64,000 nucleotides of DNA from contig CAXTMV010000003.1 of NCBI GenBank assembly GCA_964245425.1, positions 1 to 64,000 of the forward strand, in the 5' to 3' direction. A program made the position numbers and the translations under genes. Source of the stretch: JACMLD01 sp964245425 (GTDB taxonomy: Bacteria; Bacteroidota; Bacteroidia; Chitinophagales; Chitinophagaceae). The notes below the pieces were generated by a model. That model saw only the letters and a program-made list of their open reading frames with translations. It made no database searches and was not told the origin of the DNA. Each line of letters begins with the position of its first letter. Position 1 is the first letter of the stretch. Positions 34,801 through 44,061 of the stretch are shown here, piece by piece.

Positions 34801-34862
34801 CCGACAATACCATTTATCCCCGCCCCCGCATTGCGTCTCTGGGATTGAATTTCGATTTCTAA
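31860..34862 (+). CDS. susC: SusC-like TonB-dependent outer-membrane transporter
   Basis: 1000 residues from the ATG at 31860, which starts a signal peptide (MTTKRLLKRIFIPLMLLCPV, cleavage near FSQG). The upstream frame covers the operators and is not likely translated. A carboxypeptidase-like beta domain follows (KIITGKVTDAKDGSPVGGVT), then the SusC boundary motif NEVVVVAYGSRRRGDLTGAV, the plug (GLQITTGGGSAGGGSRIRIR) and the 22-strand barrel ending ASLGLNFDF. It imports starch oligosaccharides with its SusD lid. The gene opens the starch locus. Confidence 0.93.
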   Translation: MTTKRLLKRIFIPLMLLCPVLLFSQGKIITGKVTDAKDGSPVGGVTVLPKGSSRGTVTNADGTFRLPVATGVNTLVFSYVGFGTREAAVTGDNVSVSLSAINAAMNEVVVVAYGSRRRGDLTGAVSAVSAKDFQKGAISSSEQLLQGKVAGLQITTGGGSAGGGSRIRIRGGASLNASNDPLIVIDGVPVESNGIAGSGNLLNTINPNDIESISVLKDASATALYGSRASNGVLIITTKKGSKGKLRFNFNTQFSASAAPKELAVLSGDQIRNILNDDAKTTNINTYKNLLGTANTDWQKQIYQTAPGFDNNISASGSVANIPFRVSLGYLTQKGILRTDKFNRLSSSINLSPKFFDDHLSVNVNLKLSQTKNRFADQGAVGSAIAFDPTQPVMAKNSYGGYYEWLQADSKPIDLATRNPLGLLYLRNNTSTVNRIIGNVQIDYKLHFFPDLHVLLNGGIDDGHGSGNDNTDSLSATNYKTGGKRVYYKQGKTNTLADVSLFYAKEVKSLNSKIDVLVGHSYQDFATNVYNYPSLSYRAITDPANPAKKDTIAGTEPTFLTDKPEYRLESYLGRVNLTIANNYLLTASIRRDASSKFSPATRVGYFPAVAAAWKLKDQFFKTATVLTDLKLRLGYGITGQQDIGNLYPYLPRYSQSTNTAQYQFGNTFYSFLRPAAYDANIKWETTATSNIGLDFGLLNNRISGSVDVYYKKTKDLLSVIPVAPGANFDISLLTNVGNMTNKGVEFTLNTTPVKTQTLTWDFGFNVTYNESKITNLLRQPDPSFKGIDVSGISGGTGNNIGKFAVGYSPYVFNVYKQVYDKTTGKPIEGLYDDLNRDGKIDDNDRYLYKKPAPDVLLGINTQVIYKQFSLGLALHGSFGNYLYNNVNSNDGVLRAIKNPLNFIGNAVVNYQDSKFNNNQYLSDYYIENASFLRLDNINLGYNAGKVFNNKTTLRVTVSVQNVFVITKYKGLDPENSSDAGTDNTIYPRPRIASLGLNFDF

Positions 34863-34877
34863 TTATTTAAACGATTG

Positions 34878-36503
34878 ATGAATATGAAACTCAGAACAAT
34901 TATATATTTCGTGGCTGCCGCAGGACTGGTTACCTGTATGGCATCCTGCGCAAAAAAACTCGACCTGTTTCCGCAGAACGATCTTACGCCCGCCCCCACC
35001 TATGCCACAGCAGCCGGCTATAAAATGGTGCTGGCAAAAGTTTATGGCGGCATGGCCATTACCGGTAATACCGGGCCGGCCGGCAACCCCGATATAGCCG
35101 GTGGGCTTGACGAAGGATCGCAGGTGGCATTTATCAGGATGTTCTTTAATTGCGAAGAACTGCCTACCGATGAAGCGGTAGTGGCCTGGAACGACCAGAC
35201 CATCCAGGATTTCCACAACCTGAAATTTACCAGCGCCGATCCTTTTATAAAGGGAATTTACGCAAGGCCCATTTATAATATCACGCTGGGGAACGAATAC
35301 CTGCGGGAATCAACCGATGATAAAGTAGCGGGTCGTGGCATTACCGGCAGCGATGCCGCCGATATTAAAAAATCCCGTGCCGAAGTAAGGTTCCTGCGTG
35401 CGTTTAATTACTGGGTGATGCTGGACCTGTTCGGTAAATCAACCTTTATTACAGAAGCCAATTTAATCGGAACCGATTTGCCCAAAGAAATAAGCCGTGC
35501 CGATTTGTTCACTTATATTGAAACAGAGTTGAAAGCCATCGATGCCGACCTCGCACCTGCTAAAACCATCGAATACGGTAGGGTAGACCAATCGGCCGCA
35601 TGGTCTTTGCTGGCCAGGTTATACCTGAATGCTGAAATATACACCGGCCAGAAAAGATACACAGATGCTATCACCTATGCCAGCAAAGTGATTGCCGCAG
35701 GTTATGCTTTGCAGCCCTCTTATAAAAGCCTGTTCATGGCCGACAATGACAAACAAAAAAATGAAATTGTATGGGCCATCAACTGCGACGGACTGCACAC
35801 ACAGGCATATGGCAATACCACCTTCCTGGTGCACTGCCCGTCAGGAGACGACCACAATGATTATGGTGTAAGCGGCGGATGGGATGGCTACCGTGCCACC
35901 GCTTCATTGGGCAACCTGTTCCCGAAAGATGGTTCCGGCAGCATCGACACCACAAAAGACAAAAGAGGGGTGTCTTTTTATACTTCTGTTTACCAGGCCA
36001 CGGCCACACAATCAAAAATTGCCGACATCACTGATTTCAGTAACGGATTGCATGTTAAAAAATACATCAATATCAGAACAGACGGATTACCTACTTCAGA
36101 TGTAACCGCCAATTTTGCCGATATCGATTTTCCGGTATTCCGCCTTTCGGAAATGTACCTGATTTATGCAGAATCGTTTTTGCGGGGGGGAGCCGGTGCA
36201 GATGCGGCCACCGCATTATTGTATGTAAACAAAATCCGGACACGCGCGGGCGCCGCCAGTTTTTTAACGACCGATATCACCCTGCAAAGCATTCTGGATG
36301 AACGTGGCCGTGAGCTGTATTGGGAAGGCCATCGCCGTACCGACCTAGTACGCTACGGATTGCTGACCACCGGCACCTACCTGTGGCCCTGGAAGGGTGG
36401 CGTTGCTTCCGGTACCGCGGTAGATGCGAAATACAATATTTTCCCGATACCCGCTACCAACAGAACTTCAAACCCGAATTTAACACAGAACACAGGTTAT
36501 TAA
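34878..36503 (+). CDS. susD: SusD-like surface glycan-binding lipoprotein
   Basis: 541 residues. Signal sequence with lipobox MASC; the frame also has a TTG at 34875 and an ATG at 34884. The SusD/RagB fold is shown by the N-terminal helical part (AEVRFLRAFNYWVMLDLFG), by RADLFTYIETELKAIDADLA and by the C-terminal RLSEMYLIYAESFLRGG and LDERGRELYWEGHRRTDLVR. It forms the lid over the SusC barrel and binds glycan at the cell surface. It lies 15 bases after susC. Confidence 0.93.
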   Translation: MNMKLRTIIYFVAAAGLVTCMASCAKKLDLFPQNDLTPAPTYATAAGYKMVLAKVYGGMAITGNTGPAGNPDIAGGLDEGSQVAFIRMFFNCEELPTDEAVVAWNDQTIQDFHNLKFTSADPFIKGIYARPIYNITLGNEYLRESTDDKVAGRGITGSDAADIKKSRAEVRFLRAFNYWVMLDLFGKSTFITEANLIGTDLPKEISRADLFTYIETELKAIDADLAPAKTIEYGRVDQSAAWSLLARLYLNAEIYTGQKRYTDAITYASKVIAAGYALQPSYKSLFMADNDKQKNEIVWAINCDGLHTQAYGNTTFLVHCPSGDDHNDYGVSGGWDGYRATASLGNLFPKDGSGSIDTTKDKRGVSFYTSVYQATATQSKIADITDFSNGLHVKKYINIRTDGLPTSDVTANFADIDFPVFRLSEMYLIYAESFLRGGAGADAATALLYVNKIRTRAGAASFLTTDITLQSILDERGRELYWEGHRRTDLVRYGLLTTGTYLWPWKGGVASGTAVDAKYNIFPIPATNRTSNPNLTQNTGY

Positions 36504-36524
36504 TTTTACCGAAAAAAAGCGCAT

Positions 36525-37367
36525 ATGAAAAATATATTCAATACACTGGCTTTTTCCGCTGTACTGGCTGCCTTATTGGTTTCCTGTACAAAAGATGAGC
36601 ACAAAGATTATTACAACGGCGGCACGGCGCCGGTATTAACAAGCTCTACCAGCTCGCCGGCCCTGTCTTTTGCTACAGCAGACAATGTAGCAGTTAGTTT
36701 TTCCTGGACCAACCCCAATTACCAGTTTACCACTGGCATTAGCTCGCAGGATGTTTCTTATATTGTTGAAATTGATACCACAGGGGCTAACTTTACCAAC
36801 CCGCAAAAGCAGTCTGTTTCAGTAAGTAAAGATCTGGGCCTTTCCATCACGGTGTCGCAGCTGAATGATTACCTGCTCAACCAGTTGGTTTTAAAACCAG
36901 GCATACCGCATAGCCTGGATGTAAGGGTTAAATCCAGCCTGGTTAATAATTCCGTTGTATTAATTTCCAATACAGTGAAACTAACGGTAACGCCCTATGC
37001 CATTCCTCCCAAAGTAGTCCCGCCAAGTTCAGGACAATTGTTCCTGGTAGGCAATGCAACGGCCGGTGGCGACGCGCACGGGTGGGATAATCCTGTGCCG
37101 GTGCCCAGCCAGCAGTTTACACAGGTGAGTGCTACCCTGTATGAAATAACTGCTCCCCTGATTGGTGGAAAGGAATACCTGCTTTTACCGGTTAACGGAG
37201 ACTGGACCCATAAATACGCGGTAGCCGATAAAACGGTTGCAGGCCTTAGTGATGGGGGTGATTTCGGCTATGACAAATCCGATAATTTTCCCGGCCCCAC
37301 CGCCAGCGGAACGTATAAAATCTCAGTAGATTTTCAACGCGGCAAATTTACGGTTACCAAACAATAA
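36525..37367 (+). CDS. SusE-domain starch-binding lipoprotein (one CBM)
   Basis: 280 residues with lipobox LVSC (Cys21). An N-terminal SusE domain (about 35-165) has VSFSWTNPNYQFTTG, and one starch-binding module follows (about 170-280): GQLFLVGNAT, HGWDNPVPVPSQQF, GGKEYLLLPVNGDW, DKTVAGL and DNFPGPTASGTYKI. The Trp residues in GWDNP and GDW resemble the aromatic platform of SusE/SusF modules. It probably tethers starch at the surface. It follows susD by 21 bases and is paralogous to the next gene. Confidence 0.87.
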   Translation: MKNIFNTLAFSAVLAALLVSCTKDEHKDYYNGGTAPVLTSSTSSPALSFATADNVAVSFSWTNPNYQFTTGISSQDVSYIVEIDTTGANFTNPQKQSVSVSKDLGLSITVSQLNDYLLNQLVLKPGIPHSLDVRVKSSLVNNSVVLISNTVKLTVTPYAIPPKVVPPSSGQLFLVGNATAGGDAHGWDNPVPVPSQQFTQVSATLYEITAPLIGGKEYLLLPVNGDWTHKYAVADKTVAGLSDGGDFGYDKSDNFPGPTASGTYKISVDFQRGKFTVTKQ

Positions 37368-37426
37368 TATAACATTGCCTGAACGGGATATAACTTAGTA
37401 AAGGCTTTACCAATAAAAATGTTGAC

Positions 37427-38584
37427 ATGAAATACTTACTCAGAATTGTTTGCGGGGTTTTTTTGACAGCCATCGTATTCAGCGCATGCCATAAAGAAGC
37501 CAATATTACTGCAGTCAATAACGGCACGCCGGTCTTATTATCCAGTTCTGCTACCGATGTGGCGCCCGCTGCTGCTGATTCGCTTAAAACGGTGCTAACG
37601 CTTACCTGGACATCGCCTAACTATGCCACTACCGCCACCAACTATAAGTATACCATTGAAATAGATTCTACCGGCCGTAATTTCTCTAAAGAATATACGC
37701 GTGTACTGACCAATATTGCCAATCCTAACCTGGCTACCACTTTCACCGCAAAAGACCTGAACAATATCCTGCTGGGTTATGGTTTTTCTTTTGGTGTAGC
37801 CACTACTATGGATGTAAGAATTACTTCTTCTTATGCCAACAATAACGAGATACTGCAGTCGAACGTGGTAAAAATTAGAATGACCGCTTATAAAATTCCC
37901 CCCAAAATAGCGCCACCTGCTTCCGGCCGCTTGTTCCTGGTGGGCGATGCAACACAGGGCGGATGGAATAACCCGGTACCCACACCCTCGCAGGAGCTCA
38001 CCAAAATAGATTCTGTAACCTATGGCGGCATCTTTGATATGATTGGCGGAAAAGAATACCTCATTTTGCCCGTAAACGGCGATTGGACCAATAAATATTC
38101 CGTGGCTGATAAAACCGTTGCCGGCCTGAATGGAGGCGGAGACTTTGGCTACAACCTGAACGACAACTTCCCTGGCCCCACTACCACCGGCCGTTACCAG
38201 ATTATAGTCGATTTTCAAAAAGGAAAATTTACGGTATCAAATTATACCAAAGTAATGCCCGACAGCCTGTATATGGTGGGTGATGCTACGCCGGGCGGCT
38301 GGAACAATCCAGTACCCGTGCCTACTCAAAAATTCACCCGTGTAAATTCAAGCAAATTTTCCATTACACTGCCCATTACCGGCGGAAAGGAGTACCTGAT
38401 GCTTCCCCTGAACGGCAGCTGGGATCATAAATTTGCAGTGGCGGATAAAACAGTTGCCGGTCTGAATGCCGGTGGCGATTTCGGCTACGATAAAAATGAT
38501 AATTTTCCTGCGCCCGCCGTTTCGGGAACCTATAAATTTGATGTGGATTTCCTTACGTATAAATTTGTGGTGACCAAGCAATAA
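37427..38584 (+). CDS. SusE/SusF-like starch-binding lipoprotein (two CBMs)
   Basis: 385 residues with a signal sequence and lipobox FSAC. The N-terminal SusE-type domain (about 30-160) is followed by two copies of the starch-binding module seen in the preceding gene: the first begins GRLFLVGDATQGGWNNPVPT, the second SLYMVGDATPGGWNNPVPVP. Both end in DNFPGP or DNFPAP, then a GTY/GRY strand. With the single copy in the neighbour there are three near-identical modules in the locus. It likely sits on the cell surface with SusCD. Confidence 0.87.
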   Translation: MKYLLRIVCGVFLTAIVFSACHKEANITAVNNGTPVLLSSSATDVAPAAADSLKTVLTLTWTSPNYATTATNYKYTIEIDSTGRNFSKEYTRVLTNIANPNLATTFTAKDLNNILLGYGFSFGVATTMDVRITSSYANNNEILQSNVVKIRMTAYKIPPKIAPPASGRLFLVGDATQGGWNNPVPTPSQELTKIDSVTYGGIFDMIGGKEYLILPVNGDWTNKYSVADKTVAGLNGGGDFGYNLNDNFPGPTTTGRYQIIVDFQKGKFTVSNYTKVMPDSLYMVGDATPGGWNNPVPVPTQKFTRVNSSKFSITLPITGGKEYLMLPLNGSWDHKFAVADKTVAGLNAGGDFGYDKNDNFPAPAVSGTYKFDVDFLTYKFVVTKQ

Positions 38585-38603
38585 TCAACCTTTCCATTTT
38601 TTA

Positions 38604-38636
38604 AAAAAGGGCTGTTCTCGAAGATGGCCCTTTTTA
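38604..38636 (+). terminator. Terminator-like hairpin after the SusE/F genes
   Basis: AAAAAGGGC (38604-38612) pairs with GCCCTTTTT (38627-38635) with a 14-base loop. It stands between the lipoprotein gene and the amylase gene. Transcription may partly stop here, leaving the amylase at a lower level or on its own promoter. Confidence 0.65.
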
Positions 38637-38675
38637 AATACGGCTCTTTCCCGTTTTATACCTAATGCACGTATT

Positions 38676-41598
38676 ATGACAAAAGTAACCGGTAAGATAA
38701 TGTTGTTCCTTTTGTTGGGCAATATTGCCCGCGCGCAATTATTATCAGTCTATCCGTCTTTTCCACAAGACAATACTGGTATTACCATTGTGGCAGACTG
38801 CTCAAAAGGCAACCAGGGCCTGTTCAACTATGCAACTACCAGTGATGTGTATGTGCACACGGGTGTTATTACCAGCGCCAGTACCAGCAGCAGCGACTGG
38901 AAATATGTAAAGCTGAACGCCAATTTTAACCAGGCTTATCCTGCCCTGCAGGCAGTTTCGCTTGGCAATAACCGCTATTCTTTTACCATTGATAATATAA
39001 GGACTTTTTATGGCGTTCCTGCGGGCGAAACCATCAAAAAGATCGCCATCCTTTTTCGAAATGGCAGTGGTAACCTGGTGCAACGCAACAGCGATGCCAG
39101 CGATATGTATATATCCGTTTACGATGCAACTCTGGCGGGCAAATTCACCAATCCTCTTTTTCAGCCTCGGTACGTACCGGTGCCTGAACCCATACAGAAG
39201 AATGTAGGTGATGCAATCGGCATTTCTTACATCACGCCGGTTAATGCCGGTCTCAGTTTGTTTTTCAACGGAACACAGGTAAATGCCCTCAGCAGCGCAG
39301 ACAGTATCGCTGCCAGCCCTGTTATAACAGCCAGCGGCGCCCAGCAGATCATTGCCAAAGCCGTTGCCGGTGCTGTTACAACAAGCGATACCATTAATTT
39401 TTTCGTATCATCGCCCGCAAACATAGCGCCTTTACCCGCCGGCAGTGCAGACGGCATCAACTATGAACCGGGCGACACGTCTGCCATATTGGTATTAAGA
39501 GCACCCAATAAAACAAGGGTAACCGTACTCGGTGATTTTAATAACTGGACCGAGCAAAGTAATTACCAGATGAATAAGACTGCAGATGGTAAATTCTTCT
39601 GGTTGCGCCTAACGGGCCTCACACCAGGTACCGAATATGCGTACCAGTATTATGTAGACGGTACGATTAAAATAGCCGATCCCTATACCCAGAAAATACT
39701 GGACCCCGCCAATGATCCTTCTATACCTGCCACCACCTACCCGGGTCTTAAAGCCTATCCCACCGGTAAAACATCGGGTATTGTAAGTGTACTACAGACA
39801 AAAGAGACGGCTTATACCTGGCAGGTAAATAATTTCAGCAGGCCCGATAAACACAGCCTGGTTGTTTATGAATTATTGCTGCGCGATTTTGTTGCTGGTA
39901 AGGGATTTTGTGGCGGCGCACGACTGGAAGACATTAAAAGATACGCTGGGGTATTTAAAAAACCTGGGCATCAATACCATTGAGATCATGCCCTTCAATG
40001 AATTTGAAGGCAACCTGAGCTGGGGCTACAACCCCGATTTCTACTTTGCGCCCGATAAATACTATGGTCCAAAAAATACCTTAAAAGCGTTTGTGGATGA
40101 ATGCCATAAAAATGGTATCGCAGTAGTAATGGATATTGCGTTGAATCACTCATTCGGATCTTCGCCCATGGTGCAATTGTATTTTGATGCCGCCAATAAC
40201 CGGCCCGATATCAGCAATCCCTGGTTTAACCCGGTTGCCAAACACGATTTTAATGTTGGCTACGATATGAACCATGAAAGCCTCGATACAAAATATTATG
40301 TAAACCGCATTACTGCCTTCTGGCTGCAGGAATACAAACTGGATGGTTTCCGGTTCGACCTGGCCAAAGGGTTCACCCAAAAACAGACCTGCGATAACAA
40401 CGGAGCAAACTGCAACGACAATGCCTTTGCCCAATACGACAGCTCAAGGGTGGCCATCTGGAAAAGATATTATGATTCTATTCAATCATATGTAAACAAT
40501 AGTTATGTTATACTGGAACATTTTGCAGCCAATGACGAAGAAACGGTCTTGTCTAATTATGGAATGATGTTATGGGGCAACGAAAACTATGCGTTTAACC
40601 AGGCCACCATGGGCTATGCAGACGGAAGTGATCTGAGCCAGTCATTGTCCAGCGTACGCGGATGGACCCAGCCCAGCCTGGTATCTTATATGGAAAGCCA
40701 TGATGAAGAAAGGCTGATGTATAAAAATATCAATTATGGCAATGCAGCCGGTAGCTATAGTGTAAAAGCACTTACCATCGGGCTGGCCAGGAATGAAATG
40801 GCGGCAGCTTTTCTGTTTATGATGCCGGGTCCGAAAATGATCTGGCAATTTGGAGAACTGGGTTACGACTATTCTATTAATACCTGCCAGGATGGAACCG
40901 TTAACAACGCCTGCCGTACAGACGCCAAACCCATTCGCTGGGACTACCTGCAGGCAACCAATCGCCTGCATTTGCACGATGTGTATGCCGCCCTGCTGAA
41001 ATTGCGCGCCCACCCGCTGTTTAAGGCAGGCTTTGTTACCAACCGGGTGCAACAAAGCCTGGTTGGCTTGTTTAAATGGCTGGTGCTTACCACCGATACT
41101 TCCAATATTGTGGTGATAGGCAATTTTGATGTAGCCGCCACTACCGGAACGGTTACCTTTCCCGGGGCGGGCGCCTGGTACGATTATTTAACCGGGGAGA
41201 CCATTACTGCTACCGGCTCGGCCCAAAGCTTTACCCTGCAACCGGGCGAATACCATGTATACGTGAACAGGAATGTGACCAATGTAGCTTCTACCCCTGT
41301 TTTTGACCTGCCTAACGCTGGCGGGCAGCTGAAAATAACGGTACTGAACAACCCGGTGCGGTCTGATACGCAACTAAAAATAGACCTGCCTGCTAACGGC
41401 CGTTTACAGGTAACCCTTTTTGATGCCATGGGCAGACTGGGCGGCACTTACGATGCCGGTTTTCAGCCCAAAGGCAGTTACCAGCTGTTACTGAATAAGG
41501 TGGCCGGCAGCAAAATGCTGAATACTACTGGTATGTACTTTGTGAAAATTAATTTTAATAACCAGGTAAGCTGTGCAAAGCTGCTGGGAGGCTACTAA
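38676..41598 (+). pseudogene. GH13 alpha-amylase with T9SS tail, frameshifted by a 19-base insertion
   Basis: Two frames encode one protein. The first (38676 to a stop at 39983) has a signal peptide, an N-terminal Ig-like region and a CBM48-like domain (VTVLGDFNNWTEQSNYQMNK). The second (continuing to 41598) has the GH13 barrel: INTIEIMPFNEFEG, nucleophile Asp in DGFRFDLAKGF, acid Glu in VILEHF, Asp in MESHDEER, and a C-terminal T9SS sorting domain (from VLNNPVRSDT). Removing 39885-39903 restores LLRDFVAAHDWK and gives 967 residues. The inserted 19 bases start with the same GATTTTGT as the following sequence. It may be a real mutation or an assembly error. It would degrade starch at the cell surface for SusCD. 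Confidence 0.85.
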
Positions 41599-41757
41599 GA
41601 GAACAAGAAATAAAGAAGCGTGCTACACACGTAAAAAAAATTATCGCACAGACCAAGCAGGGTAAACAGGGGCTTTTCTGCCTTCCACTGTTAACGCTGG
41701 TTAATCTGTGCGATAATACCTGCTTGTCGCACGCTCTTCTTCTCCTGGTACTCTTAG
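41595..41757. repeat. Palindromic intergenic element, copy B
   Basis: The left end CTAAGAGAACAAGAAATAAA and the reverse complement of the right end, CTAAGAGTACCAGGAGAAGA, match closely, and GCGTGC..., ATTATCGCACAGA and ACCAAGCAG also recur on both arms. TAA in the left end (41596-41598) is the amylase stop codon, and TAA in the right end (complement of 41754-41756) is the stop codon of the convergent gene. So it fits exactly between the two coding sequences. It probably works as a bidirectional terminator. Confidence 0.65.
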
Positions 41758-41987
41758 TCCGTTGTTACGGGCATGGTTTCACGCGCGTAGTTCAACACGT
41801 TTAAAACAGCTTCTGCGCGGGGCGAATACAATTCAGTTCTCAGCTGTTGAACAGAAGTTTCAATGACATTAAATTTTTGCTGTAAAGCCCAATCGCTGGC
41901 TAAAGCATCTTTGATTAAAGTAGTCTCGCTGGGGGAAGTTTCTTGATACACATATAAGATCAAATCTTCCGGTGTAAAGATTGACAT
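41754..41987 (-). CDS. Conserved small Bacteroidota protein, unknown function
   Basis: 77 residues from the ATG at 41987 (MSIFTPEDLILYVYQETSPS). An ATG at 42023 would add 12 residues of weaker character. The acidic, helical sequence with TPEDLILYVYQETSPSETTL and LYSPRAEAVLNVLNYAR is of a type I associate with small conserved hypothetical proteins in Bacteroidota. No signal sequence or membrane segment is seen. Its stop codon lies in the end of palindromic copy B. Confidence 0.65.
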   Translation of the reverse strand: MSIFTPEDLILYVYQETSPSETTLIKDALASDWALQQKFNVIETSVQQLRTELYSPRAEAVLNVLNYARETMPVTTD

Positions 41988-42145
41988 AGGCAAACCATTT
42001 TGTCCTGTTAAAAAATTTTCCAAAGTGTCCAGCTTTGGAACGTCCGTATTAGAAACGAGGTTTAAGATAGCTTATTGTACCGAAATAAAACTATTTAACG
42101 CAAAATGATGGATGGAGACCGTAAAATTACTATGCAAGACCCCTT

Positions 42146-42463
42146 TTAGTTGGCCTGTTTAACAGGCGTTACAATAAAAAGATCTTCGTTATCGCGCTTC
42201 ATCAGGTATTTTTCACGGGCATATTTCTCGATGGTTAGTGCGTTGATTTTTAACTGGTCCAGCTCTTGTTGGGTGGCGGCTATCTGGCGCTCGTAGTATT
42301 GTTTGCTTTGCCGGAGTTCGCTTAATTCGTGGCGCTGTTTAATACAGGTAATATAAAAATCGCGATCGTCGAAAAACAACATCCACAATACGAAACCTGC
42401 CACGGTGAGCAGGTATTTATTCTTCAGCCAGGCGGGAATATGATTTAAAAATTGCATAGACAA
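42146..42463 (-). CDS. Septum formation initiator (DivIC/FtsB-like)
   Basis: 105 residues. One transmembrane segment (about 17-32, YLLTVAGFVLWMLFFDD) is followed by a coiled coil (about 40-80) and the family end KYAREKYLMKRDNEDLFIV, the conserved DivIC/FtsB motif. It takes part in the divisome with FtsL and FtsQ-like partners. It lies just downstream of eno, the usual Bacteroidota arrangement, with a palindrome between them. Confidence 0.87.
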   Translation of the reverse strand: MSMQFLNHIPAWLKNKYLLTVAGFVLWMLFFDDRDFYITCIKQRHELSELRQSKQYYERQIAATQQELDQLKINALTIEKYAREKYLMKRDNEDLFIVTPVKQAN

Positions 42464-42511
42464 CTTGCTGGTGCCCTATAAAGTTAGCGATTTTTCTGAT
42501 AGGGTAAAAAG

Positions 42512-42590
42512 TTTAGGTCGAAGGTTTTAGGTAGAAGGTTTGCTGCCGTGCTGCGCAAGCGAACCTTACATCTTACACCTTCGACCTTAC
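42512..42590. repeat. Imperfect palindrome between eno and the DivIC/FtsB-like gene
   Basis: TTTAGGTCGAAGG...AAGGTTTGC on the left is matched by GCAAGCGAACCTT...CCTTCGACCTTA on the right (about 35 bases each side, several mismatches). It is a hairpin-forming intergenic repeat and may attenuate read-through from eno. Confidence 0.5.
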
Positions 42591-42599
42591 AGCTTTTGC

Positions 42600-43889
42600 C
42601 TATTTCCCGAATTTTATTTTTCCTGCGGGATATATACCGGTACTGCCCAGTTGCTCTTCGATTCTTATTAACTGGTTGTATTTGGCAATACGGTCGGTTC
42701 TGGACGCGCTGCCGGTTTTTATTTGCCCGCAATTCAGCGCCACGGCAAGGTCTGCAATGGTGGTATCTTCTGTTTCACCACTGCGGTGACTCATGATGGT
42801 ATTATAATTGTTGTGCTGTGCCAGTGTAACGGCATTGATGGTTTCGGTAAGGGTGCCAATCTGGTTTACTTTCACCAGCAGCCCGTTGGCAATATTCTTG
42901 TCGATACCCTGCTGCAGGCGCGTAACATTGGTTACAAACAAATCATCGCCCACCAGCTGGCATTTGCTGCCAATGGTGTCGGTCAGTAGTTTCCATCCAT
43001 CCCAATCGTCTTCGGCCATGCCATCTTCTACCGAGATGATGGGATATTTATTTACCCAGCTTTCCCAGAATTGAACCAGTTCTTCGCTGCTCATTTCCTT
43101 GCCGCTGCTTTTATGAAAAACATATTTCTTTTTCTTGCCATCCCATAATTCACTATTGGCAGCATCCATGGCAATGGCTACCTGGCTGCCGGTAGTATAA
43201 CCAGCGGCAGTAATAGCTTCCAGCACGGTTTCAATGGCTTCCTCGTTGCTTTGTATATTGGGTGCAAAACCGCCTTCGTCGCCAACATTGGTACTAAAGC
43301 CTTTTTTCTTGAGTACGCCTTTCAGGGTATGAAATATTTCAACCCCCCAGCGCAGGCCTTCGCTAAAGCTGGAAGCGCCCACCGGCATCACCATAAATTC
43401 CTGGAAGTCTATTTTATTATCGGCATGTGCACCGCCATTCAGGATATTCATCATCGGGATGGGCAGTGTTCTGGCATTGGTGCCACCAATATAACGGTAC
43501 AGGGGCATATTAACTTCCAGGGCCGCTGCCTTGGCAATGGCCATGCTAACTGCCAGCAGGGCATTGGCGCCCAGTTTGGTTTTATTGGGCGTGCCATCCA
43601 GGTCTATCAGCAGTTTGTCTGCGCCGGCCTGGTCAGACACTTCAAAGCCAAGCAGTTTTTCTGCTATGCTGTCGTTTACGTTTTTCACCGCCTGTAAAAC
43701 ACCTTTTCCAACATATACTTTCTTGTCGTTATCGCGCAGTTCTGCCGCCTCATGAATACCGGTGCTGGCACCGCTGGGCACTGCCGCCCGGCCCAGTACA
43801 CCCTCGTCCGTAATAATATCTACTTCTACCGTGGGGTTTCCGCGGCTGTCTAAAATCTGTCTTGCATGAACTTCGGAAATGTAACTCAT
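42600..43889 (-). CDS. eno: Enolase
   Basis: 429 residues, normal length. It converts 2-phosphoglycerate to phosphoenolpyruvate in glycolysis. The N-terminal part has ARQILDSRGNPTVEVDI and GAIxH-type loop SGASTGIHEAAELRD. The metal-binding and catalytic regions are VGDEGGFAPN, ISVEDGMAEDDWDGW, LVGDDLFVTN (Lys-partner strand) and the signature LLVKVNQIGTLTET. SHRSGETEDTTIADLAVAL follows. The DivIC/FtsB-like gene lies 136 bases downstream. Confidence 0.96.
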   Translation of the reverse strand: MSYISEVHARQILDSRGNPTVEVDIITDEGVLGRAAVPSGASTGIHEAAELRDNDKKVYVGKGVLQAVKNVNDSIAEKLLGFEVSDQAGADKLLIDLDGTPNKTKLGANALLAVSMAIAKAAALEVNMPLYRYIGGTNARTLPIPMMNILNGGAHADNKIDFQEFMVMPVGASSFSEGLRWGVEIFHTLKGVLKKKGFSTNVGDEGGFAPNIQSNEEAIETVLEAITAAGYTTGSQVAIAMDAANSELWDGKKKKYVFHKSSGKEMSSEELVQFWESWVNKYPIISVEDGMAEDDWDGWKLLTDTIGSKCQLVGDDLFVTNVTRLQQGIDKNIANGLLVKVNQIGTLTETINAVTLAQHNNYNTIMSHRSGETEDTTIADLAVALNCGQIKTGSASRTDRIAKYNQLIRIEEQLGSTGIYPAGKIKFGK

Positions 43890-44061
43890 GGTGGGTTATA
43901 ATTTTTATGTCGTTCTGTAATCAGTAAACCTCCCGTTCAAACCCCTACAGGCCTGTTTTGACCTGCAAAGAAACAGTTTTCAGGCTTTGCAGCAAAAAAA
44001 GGATGCCAATTTTCCCTGCCCGGTCAAATTCATAAACCCCTACCTTTAAAAAAATATTTTT

